Assembly (NCBI RefSeq): GCF_019048265.1
Contig: NZ_CP077311.1
Location: 532,001 to 596,000 of the forward strand
Reading direction: 5' to 3'
DNA length: 64,000 nucleotides
Origin: Aeromonas sp. FDAARGOS 1405
GTDB lineage: Bacteria > Pseudomonadota > Gammaproteobacteria > Enterobacterales > Aeromonadaceae
In this document: piece by piece, positions 36,467 to 44,797 of the stretch
Position numbering within the stretch: position 1 is the first letter of the stretch
Layout: the number at the start of each line of letters is the position of its first letter
Notes under the pieces: generated by a model
Databases searched by the model: none
What the model was told of the DNA's origin: nothing
What the model saw: the letters and a program-made list of their open reading frames with translations, nothing else
Program-made: the position numbers and the translations under genes

Positions 36467-37156
36467 ATGAAAAAAGCCGTGGTTGAGATCCGCGATCTGG
36501 CCTTTGCCTGGCCAGGTGGCGACGCTGTACTCGATCTGCCCGCCCTCACCATCCGCGAGGGTGAGCGGGTCTTTATCAAGGGCCCGTCGGGCTCCGGCAA
36601 GTCGACCCTGCTCGGGTTGCTGGCCGGGATCCAGACCGCCAACCACGGCACCCTGGAGGTGCTGGGCCAACCATTGGCCCGGCTCTCTGGCCGTGCCCGT
36701 GACCACTTCCGGGCGGCCAATCTGGGTTATATCTTCCAGCAGTTCAATCTGCTGCCCTTTCTCTCGGTGCAGGACAACGTGACCGCTGCCCTCACCTTCT
36801 CGCCCGCCAAACGGGCCCGCCTGCAAGGGAATCCGGAGCAGGAGGCGCGCCGTCTACTGGCGGAGCTGCAACTGCCGGACGAGGCGCTGCACAGACCCGT
36901 CCACGCCCTCAGCATCGGCCAGCAGCAGCGGGTTGCCGCCGCACGGGCGCTGATCGGCTCGCCACCGCTGGTGATCGCCGACGAGCCCACCTCTGCACTC
37001 GACACCGACAACCGGGCGGCCTTTATCAAGCTGTTGTTCGAGGAGTGTGACAAGCAGGGCTCGACCCTGATCTTCGTCAGCCACGACCCTTATCTCGAAC
37101 CCCTGTTCCCGCGGGTCGAAAACCTGCAACAGCTCAACCGGAGGGCATCATGCTAA
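36467..37156 (+). CDS. ABC transporter ATP-binding protein (zinc system, LolD/MacB type)
   Basis: A 229-aa ATPase. Walker A is GPSGSGKST, the Q-loop region YIFQQFNLLPFLSVQDNV, the signature HALSIGQQQRVAAARAL and Walker B LVIADEPTSALD, with His in SHDPY. The signature reads LSIGQQQ in place of LSGGQQQ, a one-residue departure (Ile for Gly) worth noting. It overlaps the permease gene by 7 bp. Together with ZrgA and the permease it resembles the Vibrio Zrg zinc system. Confidence 0.88.
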   Translation: MKKAVVEIRDLAFAWPGGDAVLDLPALTIREGERVFIKGPSGSGKSTLLGLLAGIQTANHGTLEVLGQPLARLSGRARDHFRAANLGYIFQQFNLLPFLSVQDNVTAALTFSPAKRARLQGNPEQEARRLLAELQLPDEALHRPVHALSIGQQQRVAAARALIGSPPLVIADEPTSALDTDNRAAFIKLLFEECDKQGSTLIFVSHDPYLEPLFPRVENLQQLNRRASC

Positions 37157-38397
37157 AGCTCGCCCTGCAAAGTCTCTGGGCCCGCCGCCTCACCGCCGGA
37201 CTCACCCTGCTGGCCGTCGCCATCAGCGTCACCCTGCTGCTCGGGGTGGAGCGGGTGCGCACCCAGGCCCGTGAAAGCTTCTCCAACACCGTCTCGGGGA
37301 CCGATCTCATCGTTGGCGCCCGCTCCGGCCAGGTGAACCTGCTGCTCTACTCGGTGTTTCGCATCGGCAACCCCACCAACAACGTGGGATGGGACTCCTA
37401 TCAGGCCATCAAGCAGAAACCGGGCGTCGCCTGGACCATCCCCCTCTCCCTTGGTGACTCCCACAAGGGATTTCGGGTGCTCGGCACCAATGGCGACTAC
37501 TTCACTCACCTGAAATACGGTCAGCAGCAGTCGCTGCAATTGCGGGAAGGGCGGCCATTCGACACGCCGTTTGAAGCGGTACTCGGTGCCCAGGTGGCCG
37601 AGAAGCTCGGCTATCACCTTGACCAATCCATCGTTATCGCCCACGGTGCTGGCAACACCTCGTTCAGCCAGCACGACAACCTGCCGTTCAAGGTGGTGGG
37701 CATTCTGGCGCCAACCGGTACGCCCATCGATCGCACCATCCATGTGCCGCTGGCGGGGATCGAGGCGATCCATCTTGGTTGGGATACCGGCCGCCACAGC
37801 AAGAACGTGACACCGGAGCAGGCGCTGGCGCAGGATCTCACCCCGAAAACCATCACCGCCTTTATGGTGGGGCTGAGCAACCGGATCCTGGCGTTCCAGC
37901 TACAACGCAGCGTCAACACCTATCCCAAAGAGCCGCTGATGGCGATCCTGCCGGGCGCCGCCCTGCAGGAGCTGTGGAGCCTGATGAGCGTGGCGGAAAC
38001 CGCCCTCTCGGTCATCGCCGGTTTTGTGGTAGTCGCGGGCCTGATCGGCATGCTGACTACCCTGCTGGCGGGGCTTAACGAGCGGCGCCGGGAGCTCGCC
38101 ATCTTGCGATCCCTCGGTGCGGGCCCTGCCCACCTGTTCCTGCTGCTGGCGCTGGAAGCCATGGCGCTGACCACGGTCGGCATCGCCCTCGGGGTCGCCG
38201 TGCTCTATCTGGGGCAGGGGCTTGCCTCGCCCTGGCTGCTCAGCCACTATGGCCTGCAACTGAGTCTGGGGCTGCCGAGCACCTACGAGTGGCAGTTGCT
38301 GGGGGTGGTCTGGCTGGCAGGCATGGTGATCGGCCTGCTCCCTGCTGCCCGCGCTTACCGCTACAGCCTGAGCGATGGCATGAGCATTCGCGTCTAG
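37150..38397 (+). CDS. ABC transporter permease (FtsX/MacB type, zinc system)
   Basis: A 415-aa membrane protein with one N-terminal helix (GLTLLAVAISVTLLLGVE), a large periplasmic domain (about 40-270) and three C-terminal helices (SVIAGFVVVAGLIGMLTTLLAG and following), the FtsX/MacB layout. NERRRELAILRSLGAGPAHL is the cytoplasmic loop that contacts the ATPase. Such proteins often transmit force to periplasmic partners without moving a substrate through the membrane, so its exact part in zinc uptake is uncertain. Confidence 0.88.
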   Translation: MLKLALQSLWARRLTAGLTLLAVAISVTLLLGVERVRTQARESFSNTVSGTDLIVGARSGQVNLLLYSVFRIGNPTNNVGWDSYQAIKQKPGVAWTIPLSLGDSHKGFRVLGTNGDYFTHLKYGQQQSLQLREGRPFDTPFEAVLGAQVAEKLGYHLDQSIVIAHGAGNTSFSQHDNLPFKVVGILAPTGTPIDRTIHVPLAGIEAIHLGWDTGRHSKNVTPEQALAQDLTPKTITAFMVGLSNRILAFQLQRSVNTYPKEPLMAILPGAALQELWSLMSVAETALSVIAGFVVVAGLIGMLTTLLAGLNERRRELAILRSLGAGPAHLFLLLALEAMALTTVGIALGVAVLYLGQGLASPWLLSHYGLQLSLGLPSTYEWQLLGVVWLAGMVIGLLPAARAYRYSLSDGMSIRV

Positions 38398-38428
38398 CGA
38401 GACGCCCTAAATAGAAACAGAAGGACAG

Positions 38429-38905
38429 ATGATGAAGTGGAAAATTGTGGCGCTGCTCGCCAGCCTGCTGGTGCTGCCCGCCCTGGCCGCCGATTACAAG
38501 ACCATCGACTGGGATGTGCTTATCCCGGAAGGGGAGAAACTGCTGCCACCTCCGCAGGTGAACCACGATGGGGATCTCGCCTCCGTGCCGCAACCGGTGG
38601 GCGGGGTAAACAAGAAGCTGGACAACCAGGATGTGCGCATTCCGGGCTTCGTGGTGCCGCTGGAAGGGGATGCCAAGAAGATCACCGCCTTCCTGCTGGT
38701 GCCCTACTTCGGCGCCTGTATCCATGTGCCGCCGCCCCCCACCAATCAGGTGATCTATGTGAGCTACCCCAAGGGTGCGCCGGTGGATGATCTGTGGGAT
38801 GCCATCTGGGTGAAGGGCAAGATGCGCACGGTCAGCTCCAGCCACGAGATGGCCACCGCCTCCTATTCGATGGAAGCGGTCGAGGTGAGCGTCTACGAGG
38901 AGTAA
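38429..38905 (+). CDS. DUF3299 exported protein of the zinc operon
   Basis: A 158-aa protein with signal peptide MKWKIVALLASLLVLPALAA. The family core is PGFVVPLEGDAKKITAFLLVPYFGACIHVPPPPTNQ, with one Cys and nearby His that could bind metal. It is the last gene of the zinc-type operon, and proteins of this family accompany Zrg-like genes in vibrios. The second of two consecutive ATGs (38432) is better spaced from AAGGA. A strong terminator follows. Confidence 0.82.
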   Translation: MMKWKIVALLASLLVLPALAADYKTIDWDVLIPEGEKLLPPPQVNHDGDLASVPQPVGGVNKKLDNQDVRIPGFVVPLEGDAKKITAFLLVPYFGACIHVPPPPTNQVIYVSYPKGAPVDDLWDAIWVKGKMRTVSSSHEMATASYSMEAVEVSVYEE

Positions 38906-38921
38906 TCCTCCCGTTGCAAAA

Positions 38922-38950
38922 AAAGCGGCCTCCACGGAGGCCGCTTTGTT
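38922..38950. terminator. Terminator ending the zinc operon
   Basis: A 12-bp stem AAAGCGGCCTCC/GGAGGCCGCTTT is preceded by an A-run and followed by TTTGTT. Confidence 0.85.
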
Positions 38951-39009
38951 ATCTTGGCATCCCGGTTGGAGTAACATTCAGCTCCAGAACCTGTGCGAAT
39001 GGAGTCAGC

Positions 39010-39870
39010 ATGGCAGACCTCCCCCCCCCGAAGAAAGAGAGTTCGATCCTGAGCAGCCAGGAGCAGACCCTGCGTCTGGCCCGCAGTCGCGGCATCGACG
39101 GCATGCTCACCCGCAACACCGACAGCACCTTCGAACAGCGCGCCACCTTTCGCCATCTGGCGGATCAGGCCGCTCGCCAGCGCAATCTGGAAGCCATCAT
39201 GGTAATGGCCTCCCGCCACTGCGAAGAGACCGCGGCTGGCGGCGAGATGGACAGCGACTGGCTGACCCGCTTCCTGCAACTGGCGGAAGATATCAGCATG
39301 GTGCCGATGCAGCAGCTGTGGGGGCGGATCTTCGCGCTGGAAGTAGCCACCCCGGGCCGCTTCTCCATCCGGGCGCTCGCCACCCTCAAAGAGATGACTC
39401 AGCGCGAGGCCCAGCTGTTCCAGCGCATCTGTTCACTGACTTGCCACTACACCGGCAGCGACGAGCAGCGACTGCTGCTGGGGCTGCACAAGGGGGCCAG
39501 CTTGCTGAGCCGCGCCAAGGCAACGCGGCTCGGCCTTGGCAAATACCGCCTCCCCTACAACGCCCTGCTGCAACTGTTTGAGCTCGGGCTGCTGCATCGC
39601 GCGGAGCTGGAGTCCGGCCCGCTGCCCGCCGATGGGGTCGAGCTGGCGTTCGGCAACCAGCGCTGGCGGCTGCAGTGCAAGCAGCACAACATCACCCTGC
39701 TCTACTACCGCCTCACCCCGGTGGGCAACGAGCTCGCCCAGCTGCTGCAAGAGTCGCCGCTGGAAGAGTACCTGCAGGATCTGAAAACCGTGCTGGTGCA
39801 GGGTATCCAGATCGAGGTCCAGCATCAGGTCAGCGAGACCACACCGCCCAGCCCTGACGCCGCGCCCTGA
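39010..39870 (+). CDS. TIGR03899-family (DUF2806-like) protein
   Basis: A 286-aa soluble protein. The central segment LAEDISMVPMQQLWGRIFALEVATPGRFSIRALATLKEMT is typical of the DUF2806/TIGR03899 group found in Vibrio, Shewanella and Aeromonas. The N-terminal region is charged and helical. No catalytic motif or membrane helix is visible, and the function is unknown. ATG 39010 has GGAG 5 nt upstream; longer frames to 38794 run through the previous terminator. It appears monocistronic. Confidence 0.78.
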   Translation: MADLPPPKKESSILSSQEQTLRLARSRGIDGMLTRNTDSTFEQRATFRHLADQAARQRNLEAIMVMASRHCEETAAGGEMDSDWLTRFLQLAEDISMVPMQQLWGRIFALEVATPGRFSIRALATLKEMTQREAQLFQRICSLTCHYTGSDEQRLLLGLHKGASLLSRAKATRLGLGKYRLPYNALLQLFELGLLHRAELESGPLPADGVELAFGNQRWRLQCKQHNITLLYYRLTPVGNELAQLLQESPLEEYLQDLKTVLVQGIQIEVQHQVSETTPPSPDAAP

Positions 39871-40041
39871 TCGTCGATGGGGGAACACGCCCACCGACGC
39901 GCCACAGATCCCGCTCACAGCACCTCACTCAGCAAAGTGAGGTGCAAAATGCAGCTCCCCTCGCACCTTGCCGCTCGCTTTTTGCACATTGCAACGACAG
40001 CAGCGCCACATTCAGTGGCTGCGCCCCTTTATTGACACAAA

Positions 40042-40058
40042 AATCACTTAACGTGATT
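40042..40058. promoter_or_regulatory. Palindrome near the candidate aer promoter
   Basis: AATCAC, five bases, GTGATT is a perfect interrupted palindrome just after a TTGACA (40032-40037) that could be a -35 box. No matching -10 is convincing. Confidence 0.3.
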
Positions 40059-40083
40059 GATGGCCCGCCCTTTGCTTTGAAGC

Positions 40084-40097
40084 TTGATGCAGATCAA
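40084..40097. promoter_or_regulatory. FNR-type box upstream of the Aer-like receptor
   Basis: TTGAT GCAG ATCAA is a perfect match to the FNR consensus (TTGAT, four bases, ATCAA). It is centred 38 bp before the proposed start codon. If TTGACA at 40032 is the -35, the box is downstream of the start point and would repress. Confidence 0.6.
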
Positions 40098-40128
40098 TTT
40101 TCAACCACCACAGCCCGGAAGCATGGCT

Positions 40129-41766
40129 ATGAGAATCAATCAACCGGTTACCCAAAGAGAACGTCTCTATCCAGACCACCAGAGCCTGATCTCCACCACG
40201 GATCTGGAGAGCCGCATCACCTACGCCAACGATGAGTTCTGCGAGATTGCAGGCTTCTCGCTCGACGAGCTGAAGGGGGAACATCACAATCTGGTGCGCC
40301 ATCCTGACATGCCGAAACAGGCCTTTGCCGATCTGTGGGGTCACATCAGGGATGGCAAGAGCTGGATGGGACCGGTGAAGAACCGCTGCAAGAGTGGCGA
40401 TCACTACTGGGTCAGCGCCTTTGTCACCCCCATCAAGGATGCCAGCGGCCGGGTGGTGGAGTATCAGTCGGTGCGCACCGCCCCGAGCGAGGAGATCAAA
40501 CAGCGGGCCGAGAAGGTCTATGCTGACCTGCGCAACAACAAGCTGCCGCTGGCGCTCAAGCTGCCCACCTTCTCCCATACCCTGACCATCAACCTCTGCC
40601 TGCTACTGAGCCTGCTCGCCATGTTTGCACTGGGCTACAACCACGACATGAACTGGCAACTGGCGCTGGTCGCCCTGCCGCTGGCGATAGCGGCCATCAC
40701 CCTGAATGCCCTCTCCCGTCGCCTCGGCAAGCTCAACAAGATGGCCCGCAGTCGCTTTGACAACCCGCTGATGCAGCTGCTTTACACCAACAAGGTGGAC
40801 AACATCGCCGCCATCGAACTCTCGATGGTGATGAATCAGGCCGAGTTCAACGCCGTGCTGGCCCGCACCCAACAGACCTGCAGCAAGATCCTGCAAGCCG
40901 CCGAGGGGGATCTGCGCAACGCCGAATCCATCACCGACAACCTGCAACAGCAGCAGGCCGAAACCAATCAGGTAGCGACCGCCGTGACCGAGATGTCGGA
41001 ATCCATTCGCGAGGTGTCACAAAGTTCGACTGACTCCTCCAGCCTGCTGGATGAAACGGCCGTGCTGTTCAAGAGCGGCAACAGTAGCGTGGCCGAAACC
41101 GTGGCCGCCGTGGCGGGCATGAACAGCGAGCTGACCACCTCCAAGAGCGTGATCAGTGCGCTGGTCAGCCACTGCCGCGATATCGATGGCATCCTCGATG
41201 TGATCAACAACATCGCCAACCAGACCAACCTGCTGGCCCTCAATGCCGCCATCGAAGCGGCCCGGGCTGGCGAAGCGGGTCGGGGTTTCTCGGTAGTGGC
41301 TGACGAGATCCGCACCCTCGCCATCAAGACCCAATCCTCGACCAGCGAGATCCAGAAGATGATCACCGAACTGCAAACCAGCGCCGGGGATGCAGAGCAG
41401 GCGATGGAGAAGGGCTGCCAACTCTCCGAGAGCTGCCAGCAAAAAGCCTCGGCAACCGGCACCATACTCCAGCAGATCAACGATATGCTGCAGCAGGTGG
41501 CCTCCGGCAGCGGCCAGATTGCCCAGGCGGTGCAGGAGCAGTTCCACGTCACCGCCGAGATCAACCGCAACGTACTCAGCATCAAGACCCTGGCCGATGA
41601 CTCCAGCGTCGGCAGCCAACACGCCGTGCACGGCATCACCCAGCTGGTCAACCAGTTGAGCGATCTCGACCGACTGGTACGCCAGTTCCAGAAAGGGGCT
41701 CCGGCAAGCCAGAGCCGCTACGAAGTGGCCACCACCCGCGCCGTGCCGGTTCGCCAAGCGAGATAA
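40129..41766 (+). CDS. PAS-containing methyl-accepting chemotaxis protein, Aer-like
   Basis: A 545-aa chemoreceptor. The N-terminal PAS domain (about 15-115) strongly resembles E. coli Aer: [23 protein letters not shown], then [19 protein letters not shown] and [15 protein letters not shown]. Two adjacent helices (about 155-200) form a hairpin anchor, and the cytoplasmic signalling domain carries the MCP core ([32 protein letters not shown]). Aer binds FAD in its PAS domain and senses redox state; this is likely here. ATG 40129 ([12 protein letters not shown]) has GGAAG 7 nt away; ATG 40123 is possible. Confidence 0.88.
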   Translation: MRINQPVTQRERLYPDHQSLISTTDLESRITYANDEFCEIAGFSLDELKGEHHNLVRHPDMPKQAFADLWGHIRDGKSWMGPVKNRCKSGDHYWVSAFVTPIKDASGRVVEYQSVRTAPSEEIKQRAEKVYADLRNNKLPLALKLPTFSHTLTINLCLLLSLLAMFALGYNHDMNWQLALVALPLAIAAITLNALSRRLGKLNKMARSRFDNPLMQLLYTNKVDNIAAIELSMVMNQAEFNAVLARTQQTCSKILQAAEGDLRNAESITDNLQQQQAETNQVATAVTEMSESIREVSQSSTDSSSLLDETAVLFKSGNSSVAETVAAVAGMNSELTTSKSVISALVSHCRDIDGILDVINNIANQTNLLALNAAIEAARAGEAGRGFSVVADEIRTLAIKTQSSTSEIQKMITELQTSAGDAEQAMEKGCQLSESCQQKASATGTILQQINDMLQQVASGSGQIAQAVQEQFHVTAEINRNVLSIKTLADDSSVGSQHAVHGITQLVNQLSDLDRLVRQFQKGAPASQSRYEVATTRAVPVRQAR

Positions 41767-41790
41767 CCACTACCCAAACCATCACCGCAG

Positions 41791-41827
41791 AAAAACCCTA
41801 TGGGCCCGCAGGCCCATAGGGTTTTTT
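41791..41827 (+). terminator. Strong terminator after the Aer-like gene
   Basis: A 16-bp perfect stem (41791-41806 with 41811-41826, loop CGCA) ends in TTTTTT. It also marks the left edge of core DNA before the accessory insertion. Confidence 0.92.
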
Positions 41828-41829
41828 AG

Positions 41830-42402
41830 TGCCCGCCAGCAAGAGGGCGGCACTCTCGCTTTCACCTTCCAATCTCACTCTGCGCGGATAGGCTGTTGCG
41901 GTGCTGCGGTTATATCACCGTCCGTTATTTATTAATTTATTGATCTTGCTCAGAAAACCGCCCGCTTGCGCTTTTCACCCCAGTCCCGTTCGGTAACATA
42001 GCCGCTTGGCAACCTCTCGCAGGAGTCAGCCATGAGCCAAGCCAGTACCAAAACGCAGGTAACAAACAGCAGACTGGAGGCTGAAATTCAGGGGCGGTAG
42101 CGTAGTTTTTGTAAGTTGGCGCAGAGCGTAGCCAAACCCAGCAGACGAGAATTATCATCTCAACCAGAACGGAATAAACACGGATTGGGGCGTTCGGTAA
42201 AACAGATGTGCAGATACGTTTCGCGGTAAACGTTGGGCTTCACTTCGTTTAGCACCAACCTATGATATTTAGCCCAACATGCGAGATGGTAATGATTGCG
42301 CTCAAAGGGGAAGTCAAGCGAATGCGTCAAGCTTCAGAGGCTGGCACATAACTAATTGATGTTAAATATCATGTTTATTATCTGTATCAGGATGGAGCGG
42401 CG
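41830..42402. other. Left part of the accessory region, no intact gene
   Basis: This 570-bp stretch holds a truncated gene start (42032-42100) and a palindrome with TTGGG...CCAAC arms (about 42230-42262). No frame with coding character is visible on either strand. GC content falls from left to right. It ends with GGCGTTAG, which looks like the right end of an integron recombination site, although a matching left half is not clear. Confidence 0.6.
42032..42100 (+). pseudogene. Truncated gene start at the island border
   Basis: AGGAG (42021-42025) is spaced 6 nt from ATG 42032. The frame reads MSQASTKTQVTNSRLEAEIQ, then Gly-Arg, and stops after 22 codons. Such a good translation start in front of so short a frame suggests the 5' end of a gene cut off when foreign DNA entered. 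It could also be a real small peptide. I do not recognise the sequence. Confidence 0.4.
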
Positions 42403-43135
42403 TTAGATGACCATAGGGAATCACATGGAAGTAGATAATATAAAGCTATACATAGATGGACGTTGGGAACTCACTGACCTGAATGTTCTTACGAGAGTCT
42501 ATATTCAGCTCTACGGCTTGCTCTATTCCCTTGATGTGGCTGATAACTATCTAGATGACGAAATTCAGTACATTTATGGGAAATATCCTTGGCGTGGTGG
42601 GTTTAGCGCAGTTAACTTCTATCAAAATTTATTCGCCAAAATGCCGCGTAAATACAAGCCTAGTATTAAATCAATTCAGTATGCTTCTCCCGGATTTATA
42701 GAGTTATCCCAGATAGTAGAAGTAGCAAAAGATGTTGCTCAAATTGTTGGGTATGTCTCGGCCGCTCTCCTTGCAGGAAACAAAACCTACAGCGTTATTC
42801 ACAAAGGAATGAGTGAAAGAAAACTAATGAGACTTAATCTTCGAAGTGAAGAACTCAGTCTTTTAGAAAAAGAAAAAACATTTATTCATAATTCAGTTGT
42901 GGAAATATCTAATTTGATGGGTGTAAAAAAAAGAAACTCTATCCACACTGTATTTTCGCAATGAAAACAATGAACTTGCGGTTTTAAAAATACTTGCCTC
43001 AGTGTATCGGCGCGCACGAGATTTAGCGATATTGCAAAATAAACAGAAGCTAGACTTGCAGCGAGCACATCGTGAGCGGTCATCAACTAACAAGCAAAGG
43101 CAGTCGGACGCGTAAACGCGCCGCTGCTTTGGGCG
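42403..43135 (+). mobile_element. Integron-type gene cassette (one ORF plus attC)
   Basis: A 733-bp unit bounded by G^TTAGAT crossover sequences at 42402/42403 and 43135/43136. It carries one AT-rich gene whose unshifted reading frame would end inside the attC site. Base composition is clearly lower in GC than the chromosome around it. No integrase gene lies in the window. The right attC is convincing; the left boundary rests only on the GGCGTTAGAT motif. Confidence 0.6.
42425..42964 (+). CDS. Cassette protein of unknown function, probably frameshifted
   Basis: As read, the frame gives about 179 residues from ATG 42425 (AGGGA 6 nt upstream); ATG 42407 abuts the recombination point and is less likely. 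The sequence MEVDNIKLYIDGRWELTDLN and the later SQIVEVAKDVAQIVGYVSAALL are not a family I know; the second part may be a membrane-seeking helix. The frame stops at 42964 soon after a run of eight A (42924-42931). With seven A it would continue for 50 residues (ETLSTLYFRNENNELAVLK and so on) to TAA 43113, inside the attC site. So the intact protein was probably 229-235 aa. Confidence 0.65.
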   Translation: MEVDNIKLYIDGRWELTDLNVLTRVYIQLYGLLYSLDVADNYLDDEIQYIYGKYPWRGGFSAVNFYQNLFAKMPRKYKPSIKSIQYASPGFIELSQIVEVAKDVAQIVGYVSAALLAGNKTYSVIHKGMSERKLMRLNLRSEELSLLEKEKTFIHNSVVEISNLMGVKKRNSIHTVFSQ

Positions 43136-43141
43136 TTAGAT
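43085..43141. other. attC recombination site
   Basis: CTAAC at the left pairs with GTTAG at the right. CAAAGGCAG pairs with CTGCTTTG leaving one unpaired G, and CGGACGCG pairs with CGCGCCG around a TAAA loop with one unpaired A. Outer core boxes, inner boxes and extrahelical bases are the hallmarks of an integron attC of about 57 bp. The right core box reads GTTAGAT. Confidence 0.85.
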
Positions 43142-43178
43142 TACTTATTCTTTATCTATAGCAACTTAGGGGGTTTTT

Positions 43179-43751
43179 ATGGACCATGAGTTCGATGAGA
43201 AAAATCCCAAAATGGCCGTTGAGTTCTCGAATTCCAATCGTGAAAAAATGATTCGATTGCTCCCTCCATCTCTATCTAAAAAAGAAGAAGGCTTATACCT
43301 TAGAATAATAAAAAGCAAGGCTAACTATCTAAATAAGTTATCTTCATTATTCTCTGAAATGAATGAAATTTATGCTTACGTAGATAAATTTACGCCTTGC
43401 AAAAAAGGTTGCTCTCATTGCTGCCACATTCCAGTGTCAGTTTCAGAGCTAGAAGTGGAGTACATAGAGAAATCCTTAAAGATCAAGAGAAAAGAATTCT
43501 CTGCATATGACAAAACACAGGAAAAACCCTGCCCATTCCTAAAGGACAACGGTTGCAGCATATACAATGTGCGACCATTTGTTTGTAGAAGGCATGTTGT
43601 GTTAACAAAAACATCCTATTGGTGCGAAATTGAGCGTTGCAACCAAGAAATAATGCCACTATTAAATTTCACTGAAACCCAAAAAAGTTTTGAATATTTA
43701 ATTTATGAGTCAGGAAAAAGCAGACTTTTTGATATAAGAGAAATATTTTAA
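43179..43751 (+). CDS. YkgJ-family Cys cluster protein (cassette gene)
   Basis: A 190-aa protein with the YkgJ metal/Fe-S binding motif CKKGCSHCC near residues 75-83. CPFLKDNGCSIYNVRPFVCRRH and a further CEIERC follow, the set of Cys expected for the family (formerly UPF0153). Biochemical function is unknown; it probably binds zinc or iron. AGGGGG is 5 nt before the ATG. The gene starts 43 bp after the attC crossover point and has the same low GC content as its neighbour, so it is probably a second cassette. No attC was found after it. Confidence 0.8.
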   Translation: MDHEFDEKNPKMAVEFSNSNREKMIRLLPPSLSKKEEGLYLRIIKSKANYLNKLSSLFSEMNEIYAYVDKFTPCKKGCSHCCHIPVSVSELEVEYIEKSLKIKRKEFSAYDKTQEKPCPFLKDNGCSIYNVRPFVCRRHVVLTKTSYWCEIERCNQEIMPLLNFTETQKSFEYLIYESGKSRLFDIREIF

Positions 43752-44206
43752 CTATAGCGCCCCAATAAAATATTCGCGTGAATTCGCAATATATCCCAAA
43801 GTATGGAAAACGCTTGTGATGCTCACCAACTAGAACAAGCCTTGGTTCGACTGTCTTAGGTGATAGCTTCATCATTGAGGACTTTGAGTCAGAAAGAAGG
43901 AGAGCTCGAAATTTTGGTTTGGAAAGCGGTTTATCAATCAGCCCGTAGGTTCGAATAGCGCAGCGTATTCGGACAATCGCGAATAACCCCGCCGCAATAT
44001 AAGCAAGGATCGGAAGATCCCCTTGCGGGGTTGCTATCGGGCGCCTTGGAACAGCTCAAGGCTCATCGGTGCCACTATAAGCTAGATTTATGGGTTTTCC
44101 GATAATGACCCAAGTTTTGCTTATAGTGGCTACCGCCAGCCCATAAGCGCCTGTGGTGATCAACTTAACGGCTGCCGGGTGCTTGTGATAAATTCTTCCG
44201 ATCCAA
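43752..44206. other. Right part of the accessory region with several palindromes, no gene
   Basis: No credible coding frame is seen in these 455 bp. Three structures stand out. A GTAG-led REP-like palindrome is at 43945-43972 (TCGAATA/TATTCGG arms). A nested hairpin lies at 43985-44032 (AACCCC/GGGGTT outside, GGATC/GATCC inside around GGAA). A perfect 12-bp inverted repeat pairs GCCACTATAAGC at 44071-44082 with 44119-44130. None has a U-run typical of a terminator. Confidence 0.6.
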
Positions 44207-44797
44207 CTACAGGTAGTTCCCCTGCCGCAGGGCGGTCAGCAGCTCATCCACCAGCGTATCTACCGGTTTACCGGCATTCAGCAGATGAATTTCCGGACTT
44301 TCCGGTGCCTCATAGGCGGAGTCGATACCGGTAAAATTCGTAATTTCCCCTGCCCGCGCTTTTTTATATAGCCCTTTCGGGTCGCGCTCTTCACAGATGG
44401 CGAGCGGCGCATCGACAAACACCTCGACAAACTCCCCTTCGCCCAAGAGGCTGCGCACCAGCGCCCGCTCGGCACGGAACGGCGAGATAAAGGCGGTGAG
44501 CACGATAAGGCCAGCATCCACCATCAGTTTTGCCACCTCGCCAACCCGGCGGATATTCTCCTGCCGCGCGGCATCATCGAAACCGAGATCGCCACAGAGA
44601 CCGTGGCGCACATTGTCCCCATCCAGCAGGTAGGTGTGCTTGCCCTCAGCGGCCAGCGCCTGCTCCAGCGCCCCCGCCAGGGTCGATTTGCCCGCCCCAG
44701 AGAGCCCGGTAAACCAGATCACCAGCGGCTTTTGCCCTTTCAATTCGGCCCGGCTCTGTTTGTCGACGGCATGCTTGTGCCACACGATATTGCTCAT
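44207..44797 (-). CDS. cysC: Adenylylsulfate kinase
   Basis: Phosphorylates APS to PAPS in sulfate assimilation. The P-loop is [12 protein letters not shown], with [20 protein letters not shown] (substrate loop) and [14 protein letters not shown] following. Length 196 aa. It is the last gene of the leftward cys operon. Its start codon and AAGGAG lie at the edge of the first copy of a 110-bp tandem repeat, which puts about 250 bp between it and the preceding permease gene. Confidence 0.96.
   Translation of the reverse strand: MSNIVWHKHAVDKQSRAELKGQKPLVIWFTGLSGAGKSTLAGALEQALAAEGKHTYLLDGDNVRHGLCGDLGFDDAARQENIRRVGEVAKLMVDAGLIVLTAFISPFRAERALVRSLLGEGEFVEVFVDAPLAICEERDPKGLYKKARAGEITNFTGIDSAYEAPESPEIHLLNAGKPVDTLVDELLTALRQGNYL

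Noticed and set aside
40084..40128. Aer-like protein starting at TTG 40084 or ATG 40087
   Set aside because: This would place the FNR palindrome inside the coding sequence and add residues without homology; ATG 40129 has better ribosome-site spacing.
41937..42158. Leftward 73-codon frame in the accessory region
   Set aside because: No ribosome site, no family resemblance, and it spans the border between two kinds of DNA.
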